A DNA stretch of 64,000 nucleotides from Crocinitomicaceae bacterium. Its GTDB lineage: Bacteria; Bacteroidota; Bacteroidia; Flavobacteriales_D; Crocinitomicaceae. Positions 10,701 through 18,900 of this stretch are shown here, piece after piece. Both the position numbers and the translations under genes were made by a program. Location of the stretch: the NCBI GenBank assembly GCA_024643545.1, contig JAHEMR010000003.1, positions 1-64,000 on the forward strand. Reading direction: 5' to 3'. The stretch's first letter is position 1; each line of letters begins with the position of its first letter. Below the pieces are notes generated by a model. The model saw only the letters and a program-made list of their open reading frames with translations. It did not search any database and was not told the origin of the DNA.

Positions 10701-13700
10701 CTATTGTAGTCGCTGATCCAACAATTAGTCTTCAGCCCTCCCCTGCTCAAACGATTTGTGTGGGTGGAACCCTTTCAAATTCTTTAAGCGCTACTTCCGT
10801 AAATGGTACAGGAAATATTTCTTATCAATGGAGTTCTTCCTCAGGAAATATTCCTGGCGCAACGAGTCAAACCTACCTTCCACCATCCTTTAGTACAGTG
10901 GGTTCTTATTCTTATTTTGTGACCATTACCCTCAGTGGAAGCGGATGTAATGCTGCTATTTCTCAAAATGCAGTCATTGATGTAATTGCTGATCCTGTTG
11001 TTAGTGTACAGCCGATTGATGCGGCATATTGTCAAAATGCGAGTCCCATTACGCCATTAAGTGTATCCGCAACTGGAGGTCTGGGAACGTTTTCTTACCA
11101 ATGGTACAGCAATTCTTCCAATACTAATAATGGTGGAATATTAATTCCTGGTGCAACACTTAATTCCTATACTCCATCTGTTTCCAATACGGGTGTTCAA
11201 TATTATTACTGTTTAATTTCTCAAACTGGTCTAAATTGTTCTGTATCATCTGCCACTGCTGCTGTAACTGTCAATCCAGCTCCTACTTTTTCAACGCAGC
11301 CAATTGCTTCGCAAACCATTTGTTTGAATGGAACATTAAATCCATTAAGTGTTGTTTATCAAAATGGAACTGGAGTTCCGACATATCAATGGTTTAGCAA
11401 TTTTGTGAATTCAACATCCGGAGGTACAGCGATTTCAGGTGAAACTACTAGTACTTATTCCCCGCCTTCTAATACTGTTGGCACAACGTACTATTATTGT
11501 GTTGCTACTTTTTCATCTGGAGGATGTACAGCAATTACCTCTACCCTTGGAACAGTTGTCATCCTTGCAGACCCAACCATCAGTACACAACCTATTCCAT
11601 CACAAAGTATCTGCGTCGGAGGAACCATTGCAACCGCTTTATCTGCTTCGTCAACCGGAGGTACAGGAACAATAAGTTACCAATGGAGTAATTCTTCAGG
11701 AGCAATAACAGGTGCAACAAGTCAAACGTTTTTACCCCCATCATTTTCAAATACTGGCCAATTTAACTTCACTGTTACAATTACGCTAAGTGGAAGTGGA
11801 TGTGACGCGCTGACATCCAATCTTGCCTTAATCGATGTTGTTTCTGACCCAACGGTTTCAACACAACCAGTTGGAACTTCCTATTGTCAGAATGGGTCAC
11901 CTGTTTCTCCATTAACCGTTGCAGCGACAGGTGGAATTGGAACCTTTAGCTATCAATGGTACAGTAATTCCGTAAATAGTAATATTGGGGGGACTTTGAT
12001 TCCTTTGGCTTCAAGTACATCTTATACACCTCCTGTTTCAACTGTTGGAACTACCTACTACTATTGTGTGATTTCCCAATCGGGATTAAATTGTGGAGTT
12101 ACAACTAATACAGCCGCAATTATTGTCAATCCCGCACCAACGTTTTCAACTCAACCAATTACATCACAGACCATTTGTCTGGATGGAACATTTAATGCGT
12201 TAACAGTAGTCTACCAGAACGGTACTGGAGTGCCAACTTATCAATGGTTTAGTAATGCAACAAGTAGTACGTCAAACGGGACAATTCTTCCAAATGAGAC
12301 GAATGCAACTTATACTCCACCGAGTAGCACTGTCGGGACAACCTACTATTATTGTGTTGCGACATTCGCTTCAGGGGGGTGTTCTGCTATTACTTCCAAT
12401 TTAGCTACAGCTACTGTTGTGGACGATCCTTCGATAAGCATACAGCCAATTCCAACGCAGAGCATCTGTGTTGGAGGAACAATTGCAAATGCCTTAACAG
12501 CCACTTATGTTAATGGAACCGGTACTGTTACTTATCAATGGAGCAATTCAACCGGAAGTATTTCGGGAGCTACGAGCCAAACCTATTTACCACCAGCTTT
12601 TTCAACAGTTGGAGCTTATACTTATTTCGTTACCATTACTTTGAGTGGGAGCGGTTGTAATGCAACAATTTCTCAAAATGCAGTCATTGATGTTGTGGCA
12701 GATCCAGTGGTGAGTGTACAGCCGATTTCCGCCAGTTATTGTCAGAATGGAACTCCGGTAGCACCACTTACCGTTGGCGCTACAGGTGGAATAGGAAATT
12801 TCTCATATCAATGGTATAGTTCAAATTCAAATAGTGTTAATGGTGGAACTATTATTTCTGGAGCAAATTCATCTACTTATACTCCTTCGGTAACAAACAT
12901 AGGCACCATCTATTATTATTGCGTCATTTCACAATCTGGATTAAATTGTTCGGTGACGTCAAATACGGCTGGAATAATTGTTAATCAGGCTCCAGTTTTC
13001 TTGACTCAACCAGTGAGTCAAACAATCTGTACAGGTGGTGTTTTTGATATGCTCTCGGTTAGTTATCAATTCGGAACCGGGGTACCAACCTATCAATGGT
13101 ATTCGAACACCACAAACAGCTACACTGGGGCCGTTGCGATTGCCGGCGCAAATTCACCTACATATCAAGCACCTTCGAGCAGCACGGGAAGCAACTTTTA
13201 TTTTTGTGATATCAGTTTTAGTTTCGGTGGATGTTCGAACATTTCTTCCTCCATCTCCAATCAAGTGGTGGTGGTAGATCCAACTATCACCACTCAACCA
13301 TTGCCAAATCAAACAATTTGCGTGGGAGGTACAATTTCTAGTCCTTTGAATGTCATTGTTTCGGGAGGAACAGGAATAACCACGTATCAATGGTTTCAAG
13401 GAACCAATCAAATCATTAATGCTACGCAAAGCACCTTTTTACCCGTTAGTTTTGTCAACGCTGGAATGTACACTTATCAAGTTAATATTAATTCAACAGG
13501 TGTTGGATGTGCTGCATTGATTTCACAACAAGTGAATGTGGAAGTTCTTGATGATCCATTAGTCACTTCACCGACATCAGCTATTTATTGTCAAAATTCA
13601 CCCGTAGTAGCACCTCTTCAAGTGATTGTGAGTGGTGGTGCCGGCACAAATAACTACCAATGGTATTATTCCGCTTCAAATTTGAATTCTGGTGGACTTC

Positions 13701-16700
13701 AAATTGCTGGAGCCAGTACCTCATCCTATTTACCATCCGTTAGTGTTGTTGGAACAAGTTATTATTATTGCATTGTGACCCAATCCACTCCCAATTGCTC
13801 GAACGTTAGTAATAATGCAGCAATCCAAATTAATCAACCTCCAACGATAAGTGCGCAACCTATCCAAAGTCAAACAATCTGTGAAGGAGGTACACCTTCT
13901 CAATTACAAGTATCCTACATAAATGGTACAAATTCAGCAACTTATCAATGGTATGTTTCCAATACAAATTCCAACACCGGTGGTGCGCCAATTTTAAATG
14001 AAACCAATTCATTTTATACCCCACCAACGATTTTGATTGGTTCCAACTACTACTATTGTGTAATTACATTTCAATCTGGTGGATGTTCGACCTTGACATC
14101 GGCAACTGCACAAGTTTCAGTGGTCAACGACCCTGTAATAAACACTCAACCTTTAAATGCGCAGGCCATCTGTCAAGGAAACACAATTAACTCACCCTTG
14201 AATTTCACTTATAGTGGTGGAACGGGAAATTCAACTATTGCTTGGTACTTAAACACGACACCTCCAATATTGATCAATGGTGTAACAACCTCTTCTTTTT
14301 TACCTGTTCCATTTAACGTGGCCGACACCTTCTTCTATTATGCTACCCTAACTTTTGATGGCATTGGCTGCAATAGTGTAAGCACACAACAAGCAGAAAT
14401 TATCGTTCATCCAACTCCATTTGCTTTAAATTTGAATGACACCATTGTGGTTTGTAACCATGGAAATTTGGCTATTCCATTAACGGCATCTGTCACTTCA
14501 ACATTTGTATGGCATACCACAAATAATCCAGCAGTTACTGGAGAGAGCTTTTTAAATCAAACAAGTTACTCGATTGATGATTCATTAAGCAACAATTCAA
14601 CAAGTCCTCAGTTCTTAACGTATACGGTGACACCGACTTCCTTCCCATTTGGATGCGTTGGACCTGATTCAACGGTAACAGTTCAAGTTCAGCCGGATGT
14701 GATATTATCCATGAATCCAAGCATGGAAATTTGTAGTGATAGTCCAGTAAATGCGATTTTAACCTCAAACATTCCTTCTACATTTTCGTGGTTTGTATCT
14801 GTTAATAATCCTAACGTAACTGGTGAATCCATCCTGCCAAGTTCGAGTCCTTTGGTCAATGATGTTTTGGTTAATACCTCTTCGGTTAACCAGGTTGTAG
14901 TATATGCTGTGTTTCCGATTTCGATTCAAGGCCAATGTGCGGGAACTGCTCAACCGCTCCTAGTAACAGTTAAACCTCCGATTCAATTATTAAATCCAGA
15001 TACATTAACCATCTGTAGCGGACAAAATACAAACATAAACCTAGTAGCGAACACCAATGTTCAATTCAATTGGTATGCGTCCCCTTCTTTAAATGTAATC
15101 GGCGAAACAACCTCGGTAGTGAGTTCTGCGCTCATCAATGACGTGTTATTAAACCTTACAAATGCCGTTGAGACGGTTACGTACAATGTTATCGGGACTT
15201 CGTCTGCGAACGGTTGTTCAAGTCCGGTTCTTCCACTTTATGTCGTTGTGAATCCAATTCCGGAGGTCTTTGATGCGAATCCTATCACCATTTGTAATGG
15301 CGCCTATTTGTATCCAGTAAGTTTACAAACAACTGTCTCGGGAGGAACAACGAACTGGACTGTATTGAACAACAACATTGGAATTCCTTCCAACTTTGGA
15401 TCAAATACACTCCCTGGTTTTACGGCAATTAATAATTCCATCATTACTCAAACTGGCCAAATCTCTGTCACTCCAATTCATACAAATAATAGTGTGACAT
15501 GTATTGGAAATGACACGACTTTATTGATTCACGTTTTACCTACACCGACAGTCAACTCCATCCAAGATATCGTTGCCTGTAAGTTAGAGCAAGTACCTTT
15601 AACACCCCTCTCTGGACCTGTTCCAAATACCGTTTATCAATGGGTGAATGCGAATACAACTGTTGGATTAAACGTAAGTGGTATTGGTGATATCCCCTCT
15701 TTCGTTGGGCAAAATTCAGGACTTATTCCAATTTCGGGTACTGTCTCCGTGTCTCCAACATACAGTGAGAACAATGTGAGTTGTCAAGGTGCTCCAATCG
15801 ACTTTACGATTACCATTAATCCTAGTCCAACTTTATTAAACAATGACATCGAAATTTGCGACGGAACGAATACAAACATTCTATTGAATGCAAACATATC
15901 CAGCACATTCCTTTGGAACGCCACAATAAATCAAAATGTCTATAATGAAACGAGTACACCGATTCAAACAGGGGCGTTCATCAATGACTTGTTAGTATTA
16001 GCAGGCACAACGATTCAAACAGTTGAATACAACATCACCCCAATTTCAACGCCTTATGGTTGTTATGGAAATGAAACGACAATAAACGTTCTAATCAATC
16101 CGTTACCGATTGTTGACTTTTCCATCATAAATCCCATTCTTTGTAATCAATCAAGCATCAATTTCCAGAATAATTCTGTTGGACCTCTAGCCTATACGTG
16201 GGCGTTTGGTGATGGTGATTCATCTTTCCTTTTCAATCCAGTTCACGAATACATTAATTTCGGTTCTTATCTTGTTACTTTGGGTGGAATTGACCAAATA
16301 ACTGGTTGTGAGAACCAAGATAGTCAAACCCTTATCATTCACGAAACACCTGAACCCGATTTCATTCAATCTGACAGCATTGCCTGTGGAAGCTTAGAGG
16401 TTTTATTTACGGCGCTTGATTTGAATCCAACATGGCAATACCAGTGGGATTTCGGTGATGGTGCATCTTCCAATCAGTTTGGCCTTACAGGGCATCAATT
16501 CGTTACAAGCGGTTGTTTTGATGTTACGCTGGTCGTAACAACACCTGAAGGATGTACATCGGATTCCACACAACTTTCTGCCGTTTGTATTTATCCAGAA
16601 CCTGTTGCATCTTTCTCCATTGACGATGCCGTTCTCAGTTCATTAGCACCTGAAGTGACGTTCTTCAATACCTCCGTTCACGCTGATACGTATCTATGGG

Positions 16701-17173
16701 ATTTTGGAGACAATACGACGAGCATCACCCAAGATCCAACACATCTTTATCCTTCCGACCCTGCGACTTACGTAATTGTTTTAACCGCAAGTAATTTCAT
16801 CGGTTGTCAAGATACAGCAGCCTTAACCGTTACTGTATTCCAAGATTTGGCGATTTATGTACCGAACACCTTTACTCCAGATGGGGATGAATATAATCAA
16901 TCTTTCTTACCAATTCTAACAGAAGGATTCAAGAAAGAAACATACCACCTGACTATTTTTGATAGATGGGGAGCAGTCGTTTTTGAGTCCAAAGATTATC
17001 GATTCGGATGGGAAGGAACGTACAAATTCAGCGAACATGGTCCGGTTAAAAACGGATTATTTTTCAAGGACATTACCTGTCCAGATGGAACATACATTTG
17101 GAAAATCTCGATTGAAGTCCTTCAAACAGGAGAAGTAAAAGAGTTTTTAGGCCATGTGAATTTGTTGAGGTAG
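4796..17173 (+). CDS. Giant multi-Ig-domain surface protein with T9SS type B sorting domain
   Basis: The product has 4125 aa. A signal peptide (FVLLAFFVLANSYTNAQ) covers residues 1-27. Residues about 30-820 hold diverse Ig/PKD-like domains; about 821-3205 hold an array of roughly 25 Ig-like domains of 90-100 aa; about 3206-3770 hold PKD-like domains of another type (VTGES-x-VNDVLVN pattern); about 3774-4015 hold three PKD domains (AFGDGDSS, DFGDGASS, DFGDNTTS). Residues 4019-4125 form the gliding motility-associated C-terminal (type B) domain, with VPNTFTPDGDEYN and FDRWG. It is therefore exported by T9SS and displayed on the surface, probably as an adhesin. No PorP/SprF gene is adjacent. The start is TTG, as no ATG is in frame near the signal peptide. 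Confidence 0.9.
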   Translation: MNTLSTRFKIFVLLAFFVLANSYTNAQCVGSSVTLGADQYYCAGTPVTLTPTVSNAPTGTATYSWTFQSNPISPNPTGTTYTIPANQSGTYAVTITYGPNCVITDEVVIGFLPVPTIGSNQCISTGNAANLSVNFSPALPSGVNATYAWTGPNGFTSSSSNPSISSFNSLNSGSYNVTVSFNTSSSSTCTYNLTTNLYLTPSTPSFSIPSNGCPGTNYSPTGFTVQPNTSYSWSISQSSNSTGLNSSAPVFNFTNSGINSITVTATQNGCSSTSSSQGISILNLGLNDPDIAPTSSPNSYLASPVPFGGALTYKICGSNNVSSVQISNFPPSSNNSATQYSITWGNNPPINFANGSSTTQSILIGNNPFTISASYGGCTTSINYNIYVGSNPYVSVGVGNSTGLCPGQNVIANITPVGQLGQQNSPGTTYSLYFSNNPNTIVQTFTDLTSTTAAQPVVFNQSSCGNAPLNNCYPSQANVYYAYVVATNACDNSCANSPAITINDKPDANFTVSKSIVCPNSNITITNTGTNGNTISGSATSGYSCSINTKIKYVISPNSGFTVVSGDLGGNSGNFNNWTGTNTVVLNFTSPGTYTIKQYAQSNNCGSDSIIKTICVINPPISVISPYSTIQCSPATLSLSSNSILPTCGTTPIPVAYLWSVTNPTGCSSCSNTISSPTSANSNFSFTNNSNSIQTYTVNLSVTPLDPITNLPLSGPGCSNTSSIPIQVYPSVQITPITTCNGTLNWNLANQVNVPSTFTWQAADNAYVSGETTTSQSTSSITDVLVNNSTTAQTVTYTVNAVSVTGSCTATNTFTVNLVTPLSVQALTNQTICVGGGLSAPLVLNYSGGSGSATFSWSLNSSTSQIATTASYSPPSFNTVGSYLYTGTVFSGPSGCVQTVSQSATITVVADPTITTQPINASYCQNASPVTPLSVIATGGTGSFNYQWYSNLNNTNSGGQSISGANLSTFTPPNSSIGNYYYYCIITQTGLNCSVVSNVVQVVVNSPPTITSQPQNQTICVGGTLTTLNVGFSGGTANPTYQWYSNTTNANTGGTLLSGETNANLTLPATLNGTASNSYYYCVINFGSASGCSVITSNAATISVLADPTFSVQPIQSQTICQGGSLANPLTVVVIGGSGNSTYQWYTVNGTTYNSIANSNSANYNPSIYSTVGNFTYAVSVTQTVSGCASTYSTNAEVIVAADPTVSITSGANYCQNASTITPLTVSATNGNGSAFTYQWFSNSTNTNSGGIPQGNSNSASFSPPVNATGTLYYYCIVTNAPSSTGCSTTSNTAAITVNAGPSISTPPQSQAVCAGGTLSALNVAYTGGTGSVTYQWYSNATNTTSGGTPVGTSSSSYALPSTLNASVGTFYYYCELSFGGSGGCSQITSSVATINVVASPIVTAPNSQTICTGGNPLAMSVSASGGINSSYSYQWYNASGAISTANSVNYSPPSSAGTYYCVVSILPSTSGCSTNSANATVTIEPDPTISAPQSANYCQNAGTVAALSVTANGGISSAYVYQWYSNTNNNTSSGTAISAANGGTSASYTPPVNNTGTLYYFCVASINPSSTTGCSVTSDIATITVNAGPTITTPPQSQAVCVGGTLSALNVAYTGGTGSVTYQWYSNATNTTSGGTPVGTSSSSYALPSTLNASVGTFYYYCELSFGGSGGCSQITSSVATINVVASPIVTAPNSQTICTGGNPLAMSVSASGGINSSYSYQWYNASGAISTANSVNYSPPSSAGTYYCVVSILPSTSGCSTNSANATVTIEPDPTISAPQSANYCQNAGTVAALSVTANGGISSAYVYQWYSNTNNNTSSGTAISAANGGTSASYTPPVNNTGTLYYFCVASINPSSTTGCSVTSDVATITVNLSPSFATQPIANQTICLDGNFTPLNVVYQNGTGTPTYQWYSNTVNNTSNSTLIQNETNASYTPTSNVIGTTYYYCVATFASGGCSSIISTISTAIVVADPTISLQPSPAQTICVGGTLSNSLSATSVNGTGNISYQWSSSSGNIPGATSQTYLPPSFSTVGSYSYFVTITLSGSGCNAAISQNAVIDVIADPVVSVQPIDAAYCQNASPITPLSVSATGGLGTFSYQWYSNSSNTNNGGILIPGATLNSYTPSVSNTGVQYYYCLISQTGLNCSVSSATAAVTVNPAPTFSTQPIASQTICLNGTLNPLSVVYQNGTGVPTYQWFSNFVNSTSGGTAISGETTSTYSPPSNTVGTTYYYCVATFSSGGCTAITSTLGTVVILADPTISTQPIPSQSICVGGTIATALSASSTGGTGTISYQWSNSSGAITGATSQTFLPPSFSNTGQFNFTVTITLSGSGCDALTSNLALIDVVSDPTVSTQPVGTSYCQNGSPVSPLTVAATGGIGTFSYQWYSNSVNSNIGGTLIPLASSTSYTPPVSTVGTTYYYCVISQSGLNCGVTTNTAAIIVNPAPTFSTQPITSQTICLDGTFNALTVVYQNGTGVPTYQWFSNATSSTSNGTILPNETNATYTPPSSTVGTTYYYCVATFASGGCSAITSNLATATVVDDPSISIQPIPTQSICVGGTIANALTATYVNGTGTVTYQWSNSTGSISGATSQTYLPPAFSTVGAYTYFVTITLSGSGCNATISQNAVIDVVADPVVSVQPISASYCQNGTPVAPLTVGATGGIGNFSYQWYSSNSNSVNGGTIISGANSSTYTPSVTNIGTIYYYCVISQSGLNCSVTSNTAGIIVNQAPVFLTQPVSQTICTGGVFDMLSVSYQFGTGVPTYQWYSNTTNSYTGAVAIAGANSPTYQAPSSSTGSNFYFCDISFSFGGCSNISSSISNQVVVVDPTITTQPLPNQTICVGGTISSPLNVIVSGGTGITTYQWFQGTNQIINATQSTFLPVSFVNAGMYTYQVNINSTGVGCAALISQQVNVEVLDDPLVTSPTSAIYCQNSPVVAPLQVIVSGGAGTNNYQWYYSASNLNSGGLQIAGASTSSYLPSVSVVGTSYYYCIVTQSTPNCSNVSNNAAIQINQPPTISAQPIQSQTICEGGTPSQLQVSYINGTNSATYQWYVSNTNSNTGGAPILNETNSFYTPPTILIGSNYYYCVITFQSGGCSTLTSATAQVSVVNDPVINTQPLNAQAICQGNTINSPLNFTYSGGTGNSTIAWYLNTTPPILINGVTTSSFLPVPFNVADTFFYYATLTFDGIGCNSVSTQQAEIIVHPTPFALNLNDTIVVCNHGNLAIPLTASVTSTFVWHTTNNPAVTGESFLNQTSYSIDDSLSNNSTSPQFLTYTVTPTSFPFGCVGPDSTVTVQVQPDVILSMNPSMEICSDSPVNAILTSNIPSTFSWFVSVNNPNVTGESILPSSSPLVNDVLVNTSSVNQVVVYAVFPISIQGQCAGTAQPLLVTVKPPIQLLNPDTLTICSGQNTNINLVANTNVQFNWYASPSLNVIGETTSVVSSALINDVLLNLTNAVETVTYNVIGTSSANGCSSPVLPLYVVVNPIPEVFDANPITICNGAYLYPVSLQTTVSGGTTNWTVLNNNIGIPSNFGSNTLPGFTAINNSIITQTGQISVTPIHTNNSVTCIGNDTTLLIHVLPTPTVNSIQDIVACKLEQVPLTPLSGPVPNTVYQWVNANTTVGLNVSGIGDIPSFVGQNSGLIPISGTVSVSPTYSENNVSCQGAPIDFTITINPSPTLLNNDIEICDGTNTNILLNANISSTFLWNATINQNVYNETSTPIQTGAFINDLLVLAGTTIQTVEYNITPISTPYGCYGNETTINVLINPLPIVDFSIINPILCNQSSINFQNNSVGPLAYTWAFGDGDSSFLFNPVHEYINFGSYLVTLGGIDQITGCENQDSQTLIIHETPEPDFIQSDSIACGSLEVLFTALDLNPTWQYQWDFGDGASSNQFGLTGHQFVTSGCFDVTLVVTTPEGCTSDSTQLSAVCIYPEPVASFSIDDAVLSSLAPEVTFFNTSVHADTYLWDFGDNTTSITQDPTHLYPSDPATYVIVLTASNFIGCQDTAALTVTVFQDLAIYVPNTFTPDGDEYNQSFLPILTEGFKKETYHLTIFDRWGAVVFESKDYRFGWEGTYKFSEHGPVKNGLFFKDITCPDGTYIWKISIEVLQTGEVKEFLGHVNLLR
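7258..14413 (+). repeat. Three-domain super-repeat in the giant protein
   Basis: Ig-like domains recur in the strict order A-B-C. A domains carry (Q/A)xxC-x-GG...YYYC...GGCS. B domains begin DPT...QxICVGG, lack YYYC and usually end SGSGC. C domains begin with YCQN and usually contain YYYC...LNCS. I read one leading B-C, seven full A-B-C triplets and a trailing A-B, about 25 domains in total. The period is about 290 residues, so growth was by copying triplets rather than single domains. Confidence 0.85.
8714..10441 (+). repeat. Near-exact 864-bp tandem duplication (one A-B-C triplet)
   Basis: Positions 8714-9577 and 9578-10441 are two copies of one triplet in direct tandem. Reading them side by side, 8780-9535 and 9644-10399 (756 bp) look identical, with three substitutions in the 66 bp before and divergence after. 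This is far more similar than any other pair of triplets and indicates a recent duplication or gene conversion. Confidence 0.9.
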
Positions 17174-17228
17174 AACAATAAGAACTTTCTAAAAACCAAA
17201 AATCCTCATGAAAACACGCTTATTGTTC
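17173..17228. other. 10-bp perfect inverted repeat between convergent genes
   Basis: GAACAATAAG at 17173-17182 and CTTATTGTTC at 17219-17228 are perfect reverse complements separated by 36 bases. It lies between the convergent adhesin and GldM-like genes and may form a weak bidirectional terminator, although no T-run follows. Confidence 0.4.
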
Positions 17229-17255
17229 GAATAATTCAATAATTCATTCCTATTT

Positions 17256-17594
17256 CTATTTAGGAGCATTCGGCATAACTTTGAAAATAAAATTTCCATA
17301 AACTTTCCCTTGTCCTAAAAGAGTGATTGTAAGATAAGTGCAACTTGGAACATCACTGATTTTAAAACAATCATAAGTTTTACCAGAAACAGTATATACA
17401 GTCTTTTCAATCTTACATGGTCGATCAGCCTTGATTGTATATTTATTTTTAGCGATACCCGGGATATACCAGAGATTATCATAATTTCTGTATAACGTTT
17501 GTTCATTTAATTGAGGGTTAACCATCCACATATCCTGTGACATGACATTCATACTGATCAAAAAGAAAGCAATTGATAAAAGGTGATTTTTCAT
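17256..17594 (-). CDS. Small secreted protein resembling a GldM C-terminal domain
   Basis: A 112-aa product with a signal peptide ending MNVMSQ. The mature part (PQLNEQTLYRNYDNLWYIPG, then a strand-rich stretch ending FIFKVMPNAPK) resembles by eye the Ig-like C-terminal domain of GldM, which has an LYxGxxN start and FxVKxxPxP end. GldM is the periplasmic T9SS motor subunit; this protein lacks the rest of it. It is the last gene of a minus-strand group of small secreted proteins. The similarity is an impression to be tested by a profile search. Confidence 0.6.
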   Translation of the reverse strand: MKNHLLSIAFFLISMNVMSQDMWMVNPQLNEQTLYRNYDNLWYIPGIAKNKYTIKADRPCKIEKTVYTVSGKTYDCFKISDVPSCTYLTITLLGQGKVYGNFIFKVMPNAPK

Positions 17595-17615
17595 TTTGTA
17601 AGGTTTAAAGGGTTA

Positions 17616-17996
17616 TTAATCCGGTATTCGTTTACATATAAATTCCCGGTAATCAAATCCACCAACCTCATTTTCCGTTGGTGTTTGAATCGTCACATGT
17701 ATATAATCCTCTAAAAAGCTTAGCTCAATAGCAAACTCATTCCCATCCTTATCTAAGGACGGAAACATGAACGTGCTGTCATCTATTTCGAATTCTTCGT
17801 AAATATCGAACTGCTCCGTTTTAAAACCATAGAGTGTCACCTTATAATTGGTCACATCGAATATAATTAATCGCTTAGATTCAGATTGTTGCTTTTCACC
17901 ATTTATTTCGACCTCCTCATAATGCGCACGCAATCGAAAGTTCTGAGCTTGACCGAAATTTGAAATCATCAGGAAAATGAAGACTAATTTATACAT
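17616..17996 (-). CDS. Small secreted protein of unknown function
   Basis: A 126-aa product with an N-terminal signal peptide (MYKLVFIFLMISNFGQAQ). The rest is acidic and predicted mostly beta, with a single cysteine near the C-terminus. I recognise no family. It is 21 bp upstream of the GldM-like gene and 34 bp downstream of the DUF1566-type gene in the same orientation, so it is probably co-transcribed with both. Confidence 0.65.
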   Translation of the reverse strand: MYKLVFIFLMISNFGQAQNFRLRAHYEEVEINGEKQQSESKRLIIFDVTNYKVTLYGFKTEQFDIYEEFEIDDSTFMFPSLDKDGNEFAIELSFLEDYIHVTIQTPTENEVGGFDYREFICKRIPD

Positions 17997-18030
17997 AGTA
18001 GACTCAATTATTTATACCTGTGGGTCTTAA

Positions 18031-18747
18031 TTATTCTTTTCTATTCTTTTTGTAGGTTCTCACAGCACGAACATAATTGGTAGCTGTGGTGCTCTTATAA
18101 AAACTTGTGGTCTTTGAAAAATTGTACACTTCAGCTTCCGTTCCAATTTCATTTATATCACAACTCCAATATGTTGCATTATCCATATCAAAATTACTTC
18201 TATACCTGGACATAAGTATCAATTCTTCGTATGTTGGCAATCTCCATCCTTTTCCTAATTTGGCACATTCGTTACTTGCATCAGTCCAATTCATACCATC
18301 AGCAAAGTCAAATTGAGAAACTTCTATATCTCCAATTCTCACTGGATTACCCAAGATTTCTTCATACGAAGGTTTTTCAATCTTTTCACCGATTACTATG
18401 GACATAAAATCCTCTTCAAATTCCGTATATTCATCTTTTATGAACTTCAGCCGAACAACATATCCTGATTCAGTCTTCGCAAGGTATACAACGTATACCA
18501 TATCAGGTTGCTCGGGCTTTTGCAAATGATTATTGATAAGCGGATCATGGTTTTTATCTATATCTACCGTTTCTAAATCAACATCATTAATTTTCAAGAC
18601 CTCCTTGCACTTTTCAATGGCAGCATTTTGATCCGAAGTGTAGTAACTAAAGTTGCCTAAACTATCATCAGGCTGAAACCCCAAAATTGGTGTCCACTGT
18701 GCTTTGGCACTCCCAGCCAACAACAACATAATAAATAACTTTCTCAT
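18031..18747 (-). CDS. Secreted protein, island-specific N-domain fused to DUF1566-like C-domain
   Basis: A 238-aa product with signal peptide MRKLFIMLLLAGSAKA. Residues about 17-120 are clearly paralogous to the product of the gene at 18901-19371 (QWTPI-GF start, KEVLKxNDV, DPLIN-HL, RLKFIKDEYxExEEDF). Residues about 140-238 match the DUF1566/Lcl C-terminal fold, with MNWTDASNECAKLGKGWRLPTYEEL, a motif of formylglycine-enzyme-like/C-type-lectin-like domains that bind sugars or proteins. Its ATG overlaps the stop of the hidden 46-aa membrane ORF upstream (ATGA), so the two are translationally coupled. Function unknown. Confidence 0.75.
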   Translation of the reverse strand: MRKLFIMLLLAGSAKAQWTPILGFQPDDSLGNFSYYTSDQNAAIEKCKEVLKINDVDLETVDIDKNHDPLINNHLQKPEQPDMVYVVYLAKTESGYVVRLKFIKDEYTEFEEDFMSIVIGEKIEKPSYEEILGNPVRIGDIEVSQFDFADGMNWTDASNECAKLGKGWRLPTYEELILMSRYRSNFDMDNATYWSCDINEIGTEAEVYNFSKTTSFYKSTTATNYVRAVRTYKKNRKE

Positions 18748-18884
18748 CTTAAAAGATATTGGTTAGTAAATACAACTGAATAGAACATCATACCGACAAA
18801 GCCGGTTGATACGCCTGCAACTCTAATAAAAGCAAAGCGAGAATGTGCCGTGATTATCATCACAGCGAAATATAGAATGGCCAT
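18744..18884 (-). CDS. 46-aa two-helix membrane protein (hidden small ORF)
   Basis: The ORF is below the track's length cut-off. It starts at ATG 18884 and stops at TGA 18744-18746, sharing ATGA with the next gene. The product, starting MAILYFAVMIITAHSRFAFI, has two hydrophobic segments split by a His-Ser-Arg turn. It fills exactly the gap between two paralogous secreted-protein genes, and the same two-helix layout is present, fused, at the N-terminus of the upstream paralogue. That placement and the stop/start overlap argue that it is real. Confidence 0.65.
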   Translation of the reverse strand: MAILYFAVMIITAHSRFAFIRVAGVSTGFVGMMFYSVVFTNQYLLR

Positions 18885-18900
18885 TTTAGTTAAGATTAAA

